Assembly: GCA_017427385.1 (NCBI GenBank)
Contig: JAFRSW010000019.1
Coordinates: 186,001-250,000 of the forward strand
Direction: 5' to 3'
Length of the DNA: 64,000 nucleotides
Origin: Bacteroidales bacterium
GTDB taxonomy: Bacteria > Bacteroidota > Bacteroidia > Bacteroidales > UBA932
Shown: one piece after another, positions 17,880 through 26,873 of the stretch
How the letters are laid out: every line of letters starts with the position of its first letter
Numbering within the stretch: position 1 is the stretch's first letter
Notes under the pieces: model-generated
Databases searched by the model: none
What the model was told of the DNA's origin: nothing
The model's input: only the letters and a program-made list of their open reading frames with translations
Translations under genes and position numbers: made by a program

Positions 17880-18745
17880 TGACCGTAGAAATAGATAGGA
17901 ATTCCGGTTTCTGCAAGGGGGTGATCCGGGCCATTGACGGTGCGGAACGGCTGCTTGCAGAGGGCGGGGTTCTGTATTCTCTTGGGGCTATCGTGCACAA
18001 CGAAGCGGAGCTTGCGCGGCTTCGCAAAAAAGGCCTGATTACAGTTGAATCATTGGATGTGGCGCCTGCATCGCTGCTGATAAGAGCCCACGGCGAGCCG
18101 CCGGAGACGTACAGGCTGGCGCGGGAGAAAGGCTTCGAAGTGGTGGACTTTACATGCCCGGTGGTGCTGAACATTCAGAAGAGCATACGTGAGTCATGGC
18201 AGCAGGGGAGACCGGACGGGCAGATAGTCATCTTCGGAAAAATCGGCCATGCGGAAGTGCTGGGCCTTGTTGGGCAGGTGGACGGGAAGGCTACCGTCGT
18301 GGAAAACCTTCAGCAGTTGCAGGATGCCATCGCATCGGGTGCAATCGACCTTGCCCGTCGGGTAGACATCTTCTCGCAGACCACCAAAAGCCCGGTCGAA
18401 TACGAAGAACTCTGCGCATATCTTTCCGGCCGTATGGCCTCGGACGGGCTTCTGACCATCCATAATACTATATGCCGTCAGGTGGCATCCCGCCATAGGG
18501 AACTCTCCGATTTCGCCCGCAGGCATGATGTGATCGTGTTCGTGGCAGGGCGGGAGAGTTCGAACGGCAAGGTGCTGAGCGAGCTTTGCAAGAGCGAGAA
18601 TCCACGCACATACAATATTGGATCCGCTTCCGATCTGGATCCTTCCTGGTTCCGTGCAGAGGATTCTGTTGGCGTGTGCGGAGCTACGTCCACCCCCAAG
18701 TGGCTGCTGGAAGAAGTGGCGGTCGCAATCAAAAATTTGCATTAA
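17879..18745 (+). CDS. ispH: 4-hydroxy-3-methylbut-2-enyl diphosphate reductase
   Basis: This is a 288-residue [4Fe-4S] enzyme that performs the last step of the MEP isoprenoid pathway, giving IPP and DMAPP. The three iron-sulfur ligands are visible: Cys12 in GFCKGV, Cys93 in FTCPVV and Cys199 in TICRQVASR. Other family features are IVHNEAELARL (His40), IRAHGEPP, IFGKIGHAEV, IFSQTT and the C-terminal VGVCGATSTPKWLLEEV. The start codon shares one base with the cmk stop, so translation is probably coupled. No terminator was seen before the efp promoter. Confidence 0.96.
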   Translation: MTVEIDRNSGFCKGVIRAIDGAERLLAEGGVLYSLGAIVHNEAELARLRKKGLITVESLDVAPASLLIRAHGEPPETYRLAREKGFEVVDFTCPVVLNIQKSIRESWQQGRPDGQIVIFGKIGHAEVLGLVGQVDGKATVVENLQQLQDAIASGAIDLARRVDIFSQTTKSPVEYEELCAYLSGRMASDGLLTIHNTICRQVASRHRELSDFARRHDVIVFVAGRESSNGKVLSELCKSENPRTYNIGSASDLDPSWFRAEDSVGVCGATSTPKWLLEEVAVAIKNLH

Positions 18746-18767
18746 TCCGCCAGAATCCTTATTTTTG
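18736..18767 (+). promoter_or_regulatory. efp: efp promoter
   Basis: TTTG at 18736-18739, then exactly 20 bases, then TATTTTTG at 18760-18767: a full match to the Bacteroidota housekeeping promoter. The -33 element lies in the last codons of ispH. The transcript leader would be about 30 bases. Confidence 0.72.
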
Positions 18768-18802
18768 CACGTTATATTCGAAACTGATTAATAGATAATT
18801 AT

Positions 18803-19366
18803 ATGGCAACAACAGCTGATTTCAAAAACGGCCTCTACCTCAATTTCAACGGTAAGCCTTGCATGATCGTATGGTTCCAGCATGTTAAACCCGGCAAGGG
18901 CCCCGCTTTCGTGAAGACTAAACTCCGCAACCTCGAGAACGGCCGCATCCTCGAAAATACTTTCACCGCCGGTGCAAAGATCGAGACCATCAATGTCGAG
19001 CGTCGTCCCTATCAGTTCCTCTATGGCGATGAGGATGGCTTCAACTTCATGCACGAAGAGACATACGAGCAGATCCACCTCCCTCACGACGTTGTCGAGA
19101 ATTCCGACCTCATGAAGGAAGGCCAGCATGTGGAAATGATGTTCGTGGCAGACGAAGAGCGCTGCCTCACCTGCGAACTCCCCACCTATGTGACCCTCGA
19201 AGTCACCTATGCCGAGCCCGCAGTGAAGGGTAACACCGCATCCACCTCCGCACTCAAAGAGGTTACCCTCGAGACCGGAGCTAAGATCATGGTTCCCCTC
19301 TTCATCAACCAGGGAGACGTGATCACGGTGAACACCACCGACCGCAGCTACGGCCAGCGCGTATAA
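18803..19366 (+). CDS. efp: Elongation factor P
   Basis: This is a 187-residue three-domain translation factor that relieves ribosome stalling at polyproline. The N-terminal KOW-like domain carries Lys32 in the exposed loop KPGKGPAF, the position that is modified in some bacteria. I did not see a PoxA/EpmA partner gene here, so the modification state is unknown. The domain II and III segments LPTYVTLEVTYAEPAVKG and TLETGAKIMVPLFINQGDVI match the family, as does the final DRSYGQRV. It has its own promoter and stands as a single gene after ispH. Confidence 0.96.
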   Translation: MATTADFKNGLYLNFNGKPCMIVWFQHVKPGKGPAFVKTKLRNLENGRILENTFTAGAKIETINVERRPYQFLYGDEDGFNFMHEETYEQIHLPHDVVENSDLMKEGQHVEMMFVADEERCLTCELPTYVTLEVTYAEPAVKGNTASTSALKEVTLETGAKIMVPLFINQGDVITVNTTDRSYGQRV

Positions 19367-19408
19367 CTCCGCCGCTTTGGCTCAGATTTTGCAAAAATAA
19401 CGGGACGT

Positions 19409-19816
19409 ATGCAATTAAGGTTCAAGTCATTCATTGCTGCGTCCTGTTTTCTTTTGGCCACTTTCGGTGCTAAGGCCCAGAGTGGGAATTACGACGTGTT
19501 CGTGCCTATATCCAAGTATCTGGCACAGGGTAACGCAGAGGCTCTCTCGGCCTGGTTCTCCGACAATCTGGATATCACCGTACTGCAGAAGGGCGGCAAT
19601 TCCAGCAAGGTGCAGGCCAAGCAGATAGTGAACGGATTCTTCAATTCGCATACGCCCCGCTCTTTCGAAGTTACCTACACTGCCGGGCGCGCCAACATGA
19701 AATACGCGGTCGGCAACCTGAATGCCGGAGGCGAAACCTATCTTGTTACTATTTTTGTTTACTGCACGGAAGAAAAGAACCAGATCCAGCAGTTCAAGAT
19801 AGAACGTGTACAATAG
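19409..19816 (+). CDS. DUF4783-type secreted protein
   Basis: This is a 135-residue exported protein: signal peptide MQLRFKSFIAASCFLLATFGAKAQ, then an NTF2-like alpha/beta domain (VFVPISKYLAQGNAEALSAWF, TYTAGRANMKYAVGNL, YLVTIFVYCTEEKNQIQQFKIERV). It resembles the DUF4783 family, which is restricted to Bacteroidota as far as I know, and its molecular role is unknown. It is placed directly before rlmH with no spacing between stop and start, so the two are co-translated. No clear TAnnTTTG element precedes it; an imperfect AGATTTTG is present near 19385. Confidence 0.8.
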   Translation: MQLRFKSFIAASCFLLATFGAKAQSGNYDVFVPISKYLAQGNAEALSAWFSDNLDITVLQKGGNSSKVQAKQIVNGFFNSHTPRSFEVTYTAGRANMKYAVGNLNAGGETYLVTIFVYCTEEKNQIQQFKIERVQ

Positions 19817-20287
19817 ATGAAACTGATTCTCCTTACCGTCGGCAAGACGGATGTGCCATGGGTGCGGGAAGGGCTGCAGTTGTATGCGGCCCGTCTTCAG
19901 CATTATGCGCGCTTCATAATAAAGGAGATTCCGGAACTGAAGAACGCCGCAGCTCTCAGCGAAGAGCAGATAAAGGCAAAAGAGGGGGTGCTCATCCTGA
20001 AGGAAGCTGAAGGAACGGACATGATCCTTCTGGATGAACACGGCAAGGAGTACCGCTCGATGGAGTTCGCGGGAGAGCTTCAGAACCGTCTCAACCGGGG
20101 TGGGAAGGATATTTGTTTCGTTATCGGCGGGGCCTATGGCTTTTCGCCGGAAGTGTATGCGAAAGCGGCCGGAAAACTGTCGCTCAGCAGGATGACCTTC
20201 TCGCATCAGATGGTGAGGGCCGTCTTTGCCGAGCAGTTGTACCGGGCTTTCACAATTATTAAAGGAGAACCCTACCATCACGAATGA
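19817..20287 (+). CDS. rlmH: 23S rRNA (pseudouridine-1915-N3)-methyltransferase RlmH
   Basis: This is a 156-residue SPOUT-class methyltransferase that modifies helix 69 of 23S rRNA. Typical features are the start MKLILLTVGKT, LLDEHGKEYRSMEFA, the knotted SAM site ICFVIGGAYGFSPEV, and the C-terminal LSRMTFSHQMVRAVFAEQLYRAFTI with the final PYHHE. The length equals the usual 155-160. The stop overlaps the start of the large histidine kinase (ATGA). Confidence 0.96.
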   Translation: MKLILLTVGKTDVPWVREGLQLYAARLQHYARFIIKEIPELKNAAALSEEQIKAKEGVLILKEAEGTDMILLDEHGKEYRSMEFAGELQNRLNRGGKDICFVIGGAYGFSPEVYAKAAGKLSLSRMTFSHQMVRAVFAEQLYRAFTIIKGEPYHHE

Positions 20288-23200
20288 ATAGGCGTAACAT
20301 AAGGGATATCATTGCGGGCTGCCTGCTGGTGGTCAGTATAGTCCTTGCCGTGCTGTCCAGCCTGGGCAGCTATCCCGCACGCCGTTCGGAAGTGGCCGCA
20401 CGCAGGATCGAGAGATCGGTGAACAGGCGTATGGCAAAGCTGGACAGGTATGTGGCGAAAGCCTTGCAAGTCCCTCAGGATGAATGGCTTGAGCTGGAAG
20501 GCCTGCCGGACGACATGGTTATCTACCGCTATGTGAACGATTCGCTGCAGAGCTGGTGCAACCGTTTTCCGGTAATGAACGACGATGTGCGTTCAAGCAT
20601 GATGTTCGATGCCATCACCAATCCGCGCTCGCCCGGAAGGTCGCCGCTCGCTGGCATAGGAAAGGATGTGGGGTTCTGCAATCTCGGCCCCAAATGGTAT
20701 CTGGCCAAGGCGGTGGACAGCCTGAACGTGCGCATAGTGGCTGGCTTGGAAATCGTGAACACAAACAGCGAAGTCGCCAGGCCATACACGGTGCAGCCCA
20801 TATCCTACAGCGAAGGGAACGCTATCTCCATCAATGGCGAACCGAAGTTCAAGATTGCTTTCGAATCCACCGGTTCTTCCATCGCGGTTAACTCGGGCCT
20901 GCTCTTCATAGCGCTGATCCTGCTGGCCCTGAGTGGCTTCATCTTCCTGTTTACGAAACCCACGCTGGGGCGCTTCTGGGTAGTATTCATCCCCATTCTG
21001 CCCCTGATGGCGGTGCTGCAGTTCTGGGGCCGGGAGATAGGAAACGACATTCCTCTGTTCTCGCCCACGGTATATGCCGATTCGGGAGTGTTCTATTCCC
21101 TGGGTGCGCAGTTGAATTATCTGGTGGCCATACTGCTGTCCATCAGCTTCCTCTATATAGTCCGCCGGGACGTTTTCCGCCGCCTCCGAACCCGGAAACA
21201 ACGCATAATGTGGACGGTGTTCATCAGCATAGCCATAATCGTGGTGATCGCCTACACCGTGGCCGCCCTCAGGAGTATAGTGCTGAACTCGAACATCTCC
21301 CTGGAGCTCTACAAGCTGGAGAATTTCTCTGTGGTGAGCGCATTCATCATATTCTCCTACATCCTGCTGCTGACGGGAATGCTGATGCTGCTGCAGATGC
21401 TGACGCCGCTCGCGTCCAGACGCGCGGGAACCCGCATCCTGCTGTCGCTGGCGGGCAGCCTGCTCTTCGTGTTCATGACCGCCTCGCTCGGCCTGAAGAA
21501 GGAGGAGGCCAGTCTGGAGGTGTGGGCGCGCAGGCTTGCGGTCAGCAGGGACATCTCCCTGGAGATGCGCCTGCGCTCGGTCGAGGACCGCATCGCCGCA
21601 GACCCCATCATAGCATCGCTCTCCGTGCTGGAGAACGGCAGCACCAGTATCAGCAACCGCCTGGAAGAAAGCTACTTGCGTCGCATCATGCAAGACTACG
21701 ACGTGAAGGTCTCGCTCCGCCCGGAAGACATGGTGGTGATGAACTCCGCCGAGCCCATCTCGCCGGAATCCCACTTCTCGTTCATCGATACCGGCAATGG
21801 CTTCGTGCGCTATGTGGGAGTATTCTTCTACAGGATAAACAACTACGGCTATAGCCGTGTGATGATAAGCGTCGAGCAGAAGACGGACTGGAAATACAGC
21901 GGATACGCGAGCATAATCGGGCCCACCTTGCCCGGAGAGGTTCTGATTCCGGCCAAGTACTCATTCGCCCGCTACGACGATGGCAGGCTGCTAACCTTCA
22001 AGGGTAACTATGCCTACTCGGTGAGCATGCCATCGGACTGGTCGCAGGACTTTGCACGGGTGCAGCGCGGTGGCTGGCTGCATTTCATCTACAAGGTTAC
22101 GTCCACCGAGACCGTGGTCATCTCCCGCCCTGTCATCAAGGCGCTCAACTATGTGATTTCCATCATCTTCATCGGCCTGCTGTGCTTCGTGTTCTTCACG
22201 CTGGTGTCGATGCGCAAGGCGCGCCGCAGGGCTTTCGGACAGACCTACTTCCAGACCCGCATCCGCCTGGTTGTGCTGACCTCGCTGGTGGTGACTCTGG
22301 TGACCATGGCAGTGATGAGCGTAGCGTTCGTGTTCAACCGCAACGAGGTGAACCGAAACACTCTGATGAGCGAGAAGATAAACTCCATCCAGGCATCCAT
22401 CTCCGCGAGGACGAGGGGAGTGAAGACGGCATCGGAACTCCGCACCCCGGAAATGATGCGCCTGATTGGGGATGTGGGCAATTTCACCAATTCGGACATC
22501 ACCATCTACACTCCGGACGGGATGGTGCTGATGTCCACTGCGCCGGACGTGTTCTACCAGATGCTGGTGGAACCCAGGATGGATCCCGAGGCCTATGTGT
22601 CCATCGTGCGCAATACCAGCCGCTACTTCATCCACAAGGAGAGGATAGGCCGTCACACCTTCTACAGCATGTATGCCCCGCTCCTGGCGGATGACGGCTC
22701 GGTGCTGGCCATCATCTCGGCACCATACACCGATGCCAGCTACGACTTTGAATCCTATGTGGTAAACCATTCGCTGATGATCATTTCCCTGTTCATCTTC
22801 CTGCTGCTGGTGGCTACATTCATGGTTTCCAGGGTGCTGGCGCTGATGTTCAAGCCTCTGGTGGAGATGGGTACCAAGATGACTGCGGCCGGAGAGGGCG
22901 AGCTGGAGACCATCGAGTATCACAGTACCGACGAGATTTCCGGCCTTGTGAACGCCTACAACAGGATGGTGACTGAGCTGAAGGAGAGCACGCGCAAACT
23001 CGCCCAGGCGGAGCGCGACAAGGCCTGGAGCGGCATGGCCCGCCAGGTGGCCCACGAAATCAAGAATCCGCTCACGCCGATGAAACTTCAGATTCAGCGC
23101 CTTATCCGCCTCAAGAACAAGGGGGACGACAGCTGGCAGGAGAAGTTCGACGAGATAAGCAGGATACTGCTGGACCACATCGACATCCTGACCGATACCG

Positions 23201-23691
23201 CCAACGAGTTCTCTACGTTCGCAAAGCTTTATACCCAGGAACCGGACGAGATAAACCTTTCCCAGATGCTTCAGGAAGAGATCTCGATCTTCGACAACAG
23301 GGGGGATATCAAGTTCGAATACATAGGTCTGGAAGATGTGATGGTAATGGGCCCGAAGCCCCAGCTTACCCGCGTATTCGTGAATCTTATCAACAATTCC
23401 GTGCAGGCGATGACCGAGCGTGGCGACTCCGACGGCACCGTGCGGATCAGCCTCCGTAATTCCATCACCGAGGGCTTCTACGACATAGTTTTCGAGGACA
23501 GCGGTCCCGGCGTGGCGGACGAGAACATAGACAAACTGTTCACCCCGAATTTCACTACCAAGAACGGCGGCAGCGGCCTCGGGCTTGCCATATCCAGAAG
23601 TGTGTTGGAGCGCTGCGGGGCCAGTATCTCCTATAGCCGTTCCTTTGCTCTCGGAGGGGCCTGTTTCACTATTCTTTATCCAAAAGGATAA
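20284..23691 (+). CDS. Large NtrY-like membrane sensor histidine kinase
   Basis: This is a 1135-residue kinase. The N-terminal half is a complex membrane sensor: one helix near 8-28, an external segment of about 175 residues, a group of six or so helices between about 205 and 405, a second external segment, a helix near 620-640, another near 665-690, and a second external domain ending in a helix near 835-855. HAMP-like sequence follows (about 855-905, with PLVEMGTKMTAAGEGELETIEY). His924 in VAHEIKNPLTP is the phosphoacceptor. The ATP domain shows VNLINNSVQAM, FEDSGPGVADENI and GGSGLGLAIS. The H-box style PLTPMKLQIQRL is that of NtrY kinases. No partner regulator is adjacent; the sigma-54-type regulator at 16033 is the obvious candidate. 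It overlaps rlmH by ATGA. Confidence 0.93.
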   Translation: MNRRNIRDIIAGCLLVVSIVLAVLSSLGSYPARRSEVAARRIERSVNRRMAKLDRYVAKALQVPQDEWLELEGLPDDMVIYRYVNDSLQSWCNRFPVMNDDVRSSMMFDAITNPRSPGRSPLAGIGKDVGFCNLGPKWYLAKAVDSLNVRIVAGLEIVNTNSEVARPYTVQPISYSEGNAISINGEPKFKIAFESTGSSIAVNSGLLFIALILLALSGFIFLFTKPTLGRFWVVFIPILPLMAVLQFWGREIGNDIPLFSPTVYADSGVFYSLGAQLNYLVAILLSISFLYIVRRDVFRRLRTRKQRIMWTVFISIAIIVVIAYTVAALRSIVLNSNISLELYKLENFSVVSAFIIFSYILLLTGMLMLLQMLTPLASRRAGTRILLSLAGSLLFVFMTASLGLKKEEASLEVWARRLAVSRDISLEMRLRSVEDRIAADPIIASLSVLENGSTSISNRLEESYLRRIMQDYDVKVSLRPEDMVVMNSAEPISPESHFSFIDTGNGFVRYVGVFFYRINNYGYSRVMISVEQKTDWKYSGYASIIGPTLPGEVLIPAKYSFARYDDGRLLTFKGNYAYSVSMPSDWSQDFARVQRGGWLHFIYKVTSTETVVISRPVIKALNYVISIIFIGLLCFVFFTLVSMRKARRRAFGQTYFQTRIRLVVLTSLVVTLVTMAVMSVAFVFNRNEVNRNTLMSEKINSIQASISARTRGVKTASELRTPEMMRLIGDVGNFTNSDITIYTPDGMVLMSTAPDVFYQMLVEPRMDPEAYVSIVRNTSRYFIHKERIGRHTFYSMYAPLLADDGSVLAIISAPYTDASYDFESYVVNHSLMIISLFIFLLLVATFMVSRVLALMFKPLVEMGTKMTAAGEGELETIEYHSTDEISGLVNAYNRMVTELKESTRKLAQAERDKAWSGMARQVAHEIKNPLTPMKLQIQRLIRLKNKGDDSWQEKFDEISRILLDHIDILTDTANEFSTFAKLYTQEPDEINLSQMLQEEISIFDNRGDIKFEYIGLEDVMVMGPKPQLTRVFVNLINNSVQAMTERGDSDGTVRISLRNSITEGFYDIVFEDSGPGVADENIDKLFTPNFTTKNGGSGLGLAISRSVLERCGASISYSRSFALGGACFTILYPKG

Positions 23692-23707
23692 TTTTTGAAA
23701 ATCCCCG

Positions 23708-23737
23708 TTGATTTCTGCGTGCTTTTCGTTATATTTG
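23708..23737 (+). promoter_or_regulatory. engB: Putative engB promoter
   Basis: GTTG (TTG at 23708-23710), 19 bases, then TATATTTG at 23730-23737. The -7 element ends four bases before the ATG at 23742, so the transcript would be leaderless or nearly so. Confidence 0.55.
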
Positions 23738-23741
23738 TAGT

Positions 23742-24338
23742 ATGAAGATAACGGAAGCAAAATTCGCGGGCAGCAGCACGAGGGTTTCCAACGGCCCCAG
23801 GCGTCAACTGCCCGAATTCGCTTTCATAGGGCGCTCCAACGTGGGCAAGAGCTCGCTGATAAACATGCTGACGGGCCGCAGCCGCCTGGCGATGACATCC
23901 TCCACCCCCGGCAAGACCAAGGTCATCAACCACTTCATCATCAACGACAACTGGTATCTGGTGGACCTTCCGGGATATGGCTACGCGAAGTTGAGCCAGA
24001 AGGCCCGGGCGGATCTGCAGCAGATAATCAGGGGATACATCCTGGAATCCGGGAATCTTGTCTGCCTTTTCGTGCTGGTGGATTCACGCTTCGACATTAC
24101 GAAGTCAGACGTTGAATTTCTCGCCTGGCTGGGGGAGAACGGGGTGCCCTTCGCACTTATCTTCACCAAATGTGACAAGCAGAGCGCCGCGGCCACGGCC
24201 GCCCAGGTGGAGAAAGACAAGGCCATCCTGCTCGAACAGTGGGAGGAACTGCCGCCCATGTTCACCAGTTCTTCTGCAAAGAAGGCCGGCCGGGAAGAGA
24301 TTTTGGCTTACATCGAATCCTTATTATCAGATAAATAG
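23742..24338 (+). CDS. engB: Ribosome-biogenesis GTP-binding protein EngB/YsxC
   Basis: This is a 198-residue GTPase involved in large-subunit assembly. Motifs: G1 GRSNVGKSS (about 30-38), the switch Thr in STPGKTKVINHF, G3 DLPGYGYAK, G4 TKCDK, and G5-like TSSSAKKAG. The N-terminal MKITEAKFAGSS matches the usual start of the family and leaves no room for an alternative start despite the promoter's closeness. Two bases separate its stop from the prs start. Confidence 0.95.
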   Translation: MKITEAKFAGSSTRVSNGPRRQLPEFAFIGRSNVGKSSLINMLTGRSRLAMTSSTPGKTKVINHFIINDNWYLVDLPGYGYAKLSQKARADLQQIIRGYILESGNLVCLFVLVDSRFDITKSDVEFLAWLGENGVPFALIFTKCDKQSAAATAAQVEKDKAILLEQWEELPPMFTSSSAKKAGREEILAYIESLLSDK

Positions 24339-24340
24339 TT

Positions 24341-25330
24341 ATGCAACACGAACACAGAATGTTGGTTTTCAGCTGCAGGGCCTCCCAGGCTTTTGCAGAG
24401 CAGGTTGTAAAGTATCTTCAGGAAACAGGCGGGGCGGACGGTGAACCGGTCGAGCTTGGAGCTCTCGAGGTGGATCAGTTCAGCGACGGCGAGTTCCAGC
24501 CGTCCTTCAAGGACAGCGTCCGCGGCGCCACGGTGTTCCTCATCCAGAGCACCTTCCCTCCGACCGATCATCTGATGGAGCTTCTCCTCTGCATCGATGC
24601 CGCCAAGCGCGCATCGGCAGACAAGGTCATCGCCGTCATCCCTTATTTCGGCTGGGCCCGTCAAGACCGCAAGGACCGTCCCCGCGTGAGCATAGGCGCC
24701 AAGCTGGTGGCCAACCTGCTCCGTGCCGCCGGTGCCGACCGCGTGATGACCTGCGACCTCCATGCCGACCAGATCCAGGGCTTCTTCGACATCCCCGTGG
24801 ACCACATCTACGGCAGCAGCGTGTTCGTGAAGGCCATCTCCGAATCCACCAAGTTCAAGGATCTCGCCATCGCCGCTCCCGACATGGGCGGTGCAAAGCG
24901 CGCGAACGCCTATTCCAAGTTCTTCAGCAAGAGGAGGGACTGCCCCGTCATCATCTGCCACAAGACCCGCGAGAAGGCCAATGTGGTGGCCGAAATCAAG
25001 GCCATAGGCGAGGTGGAAGGCAAGGACGTGGTGATAATGGACGACATGATAGATACCGCCGGCACCCTCTGCAAGGCAGCCGACGTGCTCAAGAAGATGG
25101 GCGCCAAGACCGTGCGTGCATGTGCAACCCACGGAGTGCTTTCCGGTGGCGCGGCTCAGCGTATTGCAGATTCCGCCCTCGACGATGTGTTCATCACCGA
25201 CACCATCCCTCATCCCGAGCTCGCCAACGATCCCAAGATCAAGATACTGAGCATCGCGCCCGTGTTCGCGACCATCATGCGCCGCGTCTACATGTACGAG
25301 CCGGTGAGCACCGAATTCGAAATTAAGTAA
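24341..25330 (+). CDS. prs: Ribose-phosphate pyrophosphokinase
   Basis: This is a 329-residue enzyme that makes PRPP from ribose 5-phosphate and ATP for nucleotide, His and Trp synthesis. Visible motifs are FSDGEFQPSFKDSVRG, AVIPYFGWARQDRKDRPR (ATP loop), MTCDLHADQIQGFFDIPVDH (metal and ATP site), the catalytic KTREKANVV region, and the PRPP loop DVVIMDDMIDTAGTL. At 329 residues it is slightly longer than most bacterial forms (about 315). It is followed two bases later by a small membrane protein gene. Confidence 0.96.
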   Translation: MQHEHRMLVFSCRASQAFAEQVVKYLQETGGADGEPVELGALEVDQFSDGEFQPSFKDSVRGATVFLIQSTFPPTDHLMELLLCIDAAKRASADKVIAVIPYFGWARQDRKDRPRVSIGAKLVANLLRAAGADRVMTCDLHADQIQGFFDIPVDHIYGSSVFVKAISESTKFKDLAIAAPDMGGAKRANAYSKFFSKRRDCPVIICHKTREKANVVAEIKAIGEVEGKDVVIMDDMIDTAGTLCKAADVLKKMGAKTVRACATHGVLSGGAAQRIADSALDDVFITDTIPHPELANDPKIKILSIAPVFATIMRRVYMYEPVSTEFEIK

Positions 25331-25332
25331 AT

Positions 25333-25563
25333 ATGAAGGTTTTTCTTGCTGCTATAATACTGGTGGGGATATGCGTGCTGCTTTTGAGTGTGGGCATTCT
25401 GATGAAGCGCGGATTTCCCAAGTACGACGTTGGCAGCAACGAAAAACTCAAAGCCCGCGGAATCACCTGTTATAAAGATGAGGACGCGGCCCTGCACCGC
25501 CCAAAGGCCTGTTCCGGAAACTTTTCGGACGCCTGCAAGGATTGTAATTTGTATAAGCAATGA
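25333..25563 (+). CDS. Small membrane protein with four-cysteine C-terminal tail
   Basis: This is a 76-residue protein: one N-terminal membrane helix (about 4-24, [20 protein letters not shown]), then a soluble tail with [17 protein letters not shown] and a cluster of Cys at CYKDED, KACSG, DACKDC. Four tail cysteines could bind a metal or form disulfides. Short proteins of this kind with a GxNxxLKxKGITC-like motif occur in Bacteroidota, but I know of no function. It sits between prs and der, and its stop overlaps the der start by ATGA, which supports it being real. Confidence 0.75.
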   Translation: MKVFLAAIILVGICVLLLSVGILMKRGFPKYDVGSNEKLKARGITCYKDEDAALHRPKACSGNFSDACKDCNLYKQ

Positions 25564-26870
25564 ACGGATTAGTAGCAATAGTGGGTAGGCCGAATGTCGG
25601 CAAAAGCACCCTGTTCAACCGCCTGGTGGGAATGCGCCAGGCGATTGTGGACGATACGGCGGGCGTCACCCGCGACCGCCATTATGGAAAGAGCGACTGG
25701 AACGGCCGGGAATTCTCGGTCGTGGACACCGGCGGCTACACCACCAACTCGGACGACGTTTTCGAGAGCGCCATCCGCCGCCAGGTACAGATAGCCATCG
25801 ACGAGGCCGACGTGGTCCTCTTCATGGTTGAGGCCGCCACCGGCATCACCGACTACGACTCCGAGATCGCAGACGTGCTCCGCCGCTCCAAGAAGCCTGT
25901 CATCCTCTGCGTGAACAAAGTGGATTCCGGCGAGAAGATGTACGACGCCTACGAGTTCTACGGGCTCGGCCTGGGCGAGGTCTATTCCATCTCCGCGGCC
26001 AACGGCAGCGGCACCGGGGACCTGCTGGACGCCATCGTAAAGGCACTCCCTGCGGAAACCGATGCCGAGGATCCCTACGCCGGCCTTCCCCGCATCGCCA
26101 TCGTGGGTAAGCCCAACGTCGGCAAATCCTCCATAACCAACGCCCTGCTGGGCGAAGAACGCAACATCGTGACCCCGGTCGCCGGCACCACGCGGGACTC
26201 CATCGAGACCCACTACAACAAGTTCGGGCATGAGTTCATGCTGGTGGATACCGCCGGCATCCGCCGCAAGGGTAAGGTGAACGAAGACCTGGAGTTCTAC
26301 TCCGTGATGCGCTCCATCCGCGCCATTGAGCATAGCGACGTATGCGTGATGATGATTGATGCCACCACTGGCATGGAGGCACAGGACATGAACATCTTCA
26401 ACTTGATCATCCGCAACCGCAAGGCCTGCGTGCTTGTGGTGAACAAGTGGGACCTCTTTGTGAAGGATTCCAAGACGCTGAAGGAGTACACGGCTGCCCT
26501 GAAGTCCCGTCTTGCGCCGTTCGACGACGTACCCATCATATTCACTTCCGTGGTGAAGATGCAGCGCATCCAGGATGTGCTTGATGCCGTGGCTGAGGTG
26601 TATGCAAACTACTCGCAGAAGATCCCGACGGCCCGCCTGAATGAGGCGCTGCTGCCCATTATCGAAGAGACACCACCTCCGGCATGGAAGGGCAAGTACG
26701 TGAAAATCAAGTACATCACCCAGCTGCCTACCAAGTTCCCTTCATTCGCATTCTTCTGCAATCTGCCCCAGTACATCAAGGAGCCCTATAAGCGCTTCCT
26801 CGAGAATCAACTCCGCGCGAACTTCAATCTCACCGGCTGCCCGGTGCAGATATTCTGCAGACAGAAATAA
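25560..26870 (+). CDS. der: Ribosome-associated double GTPase Der/EngA
   Basis: This is a 436-residue protein needed for 50S maturation. There are two tandem G domains, G1 motifs GRPNVGKST (about 8-16) and GKPNVGKSS (about 181-189), each with DTAG/DTGG ([18 protein letters not shown]) and NKVD/NKWD motifs. A C-terminal KH-like domain follows ([20 protein letters not shown]). The length is normal. The start overlaps the small membrane gene by ATGA, and xseA begins three bases after the stop. Confidence 0.97.
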   Translation: MNGLVAIVGRPNVGKSTLFNRLVGMRQAIVDDTAGVTRDRHYGKSDWNGREFSVVDTGGYTTNSDDVFESAIRRQVQIAIDEADVVLFMVEAATGITDYDSEIADVLRRSKKPVILCVNKVDSGEKMYDAYEFYGLGLGEVYSISAANGSGTGDLLDAIVKALPAETDAEDPYAGLPRIAIVGKPNVGKSSITNALLGEERNIVTPVAGTTRDSIETHYNKFGHEFMLVDTAGIRRKGKVNEDLEFYSVMRSIRAIEHSDVCVMMIDATTGMEAQDMNIFNLIIRNRKACVLVVNKWDLFVKDSKTLKEYTAALKSRLAPFDDVPIIFTSVVKMQRIQDVLDAVAEVYANYSQKIPTARLNEALLPIIEETPPPAWKGKYVKIKYITQLPTKFPSFAFFCNLPQYIKEPYKRFLENQLRANFNLTGCPVQIFCRQK

Positions 26871-26873
26871 CTC

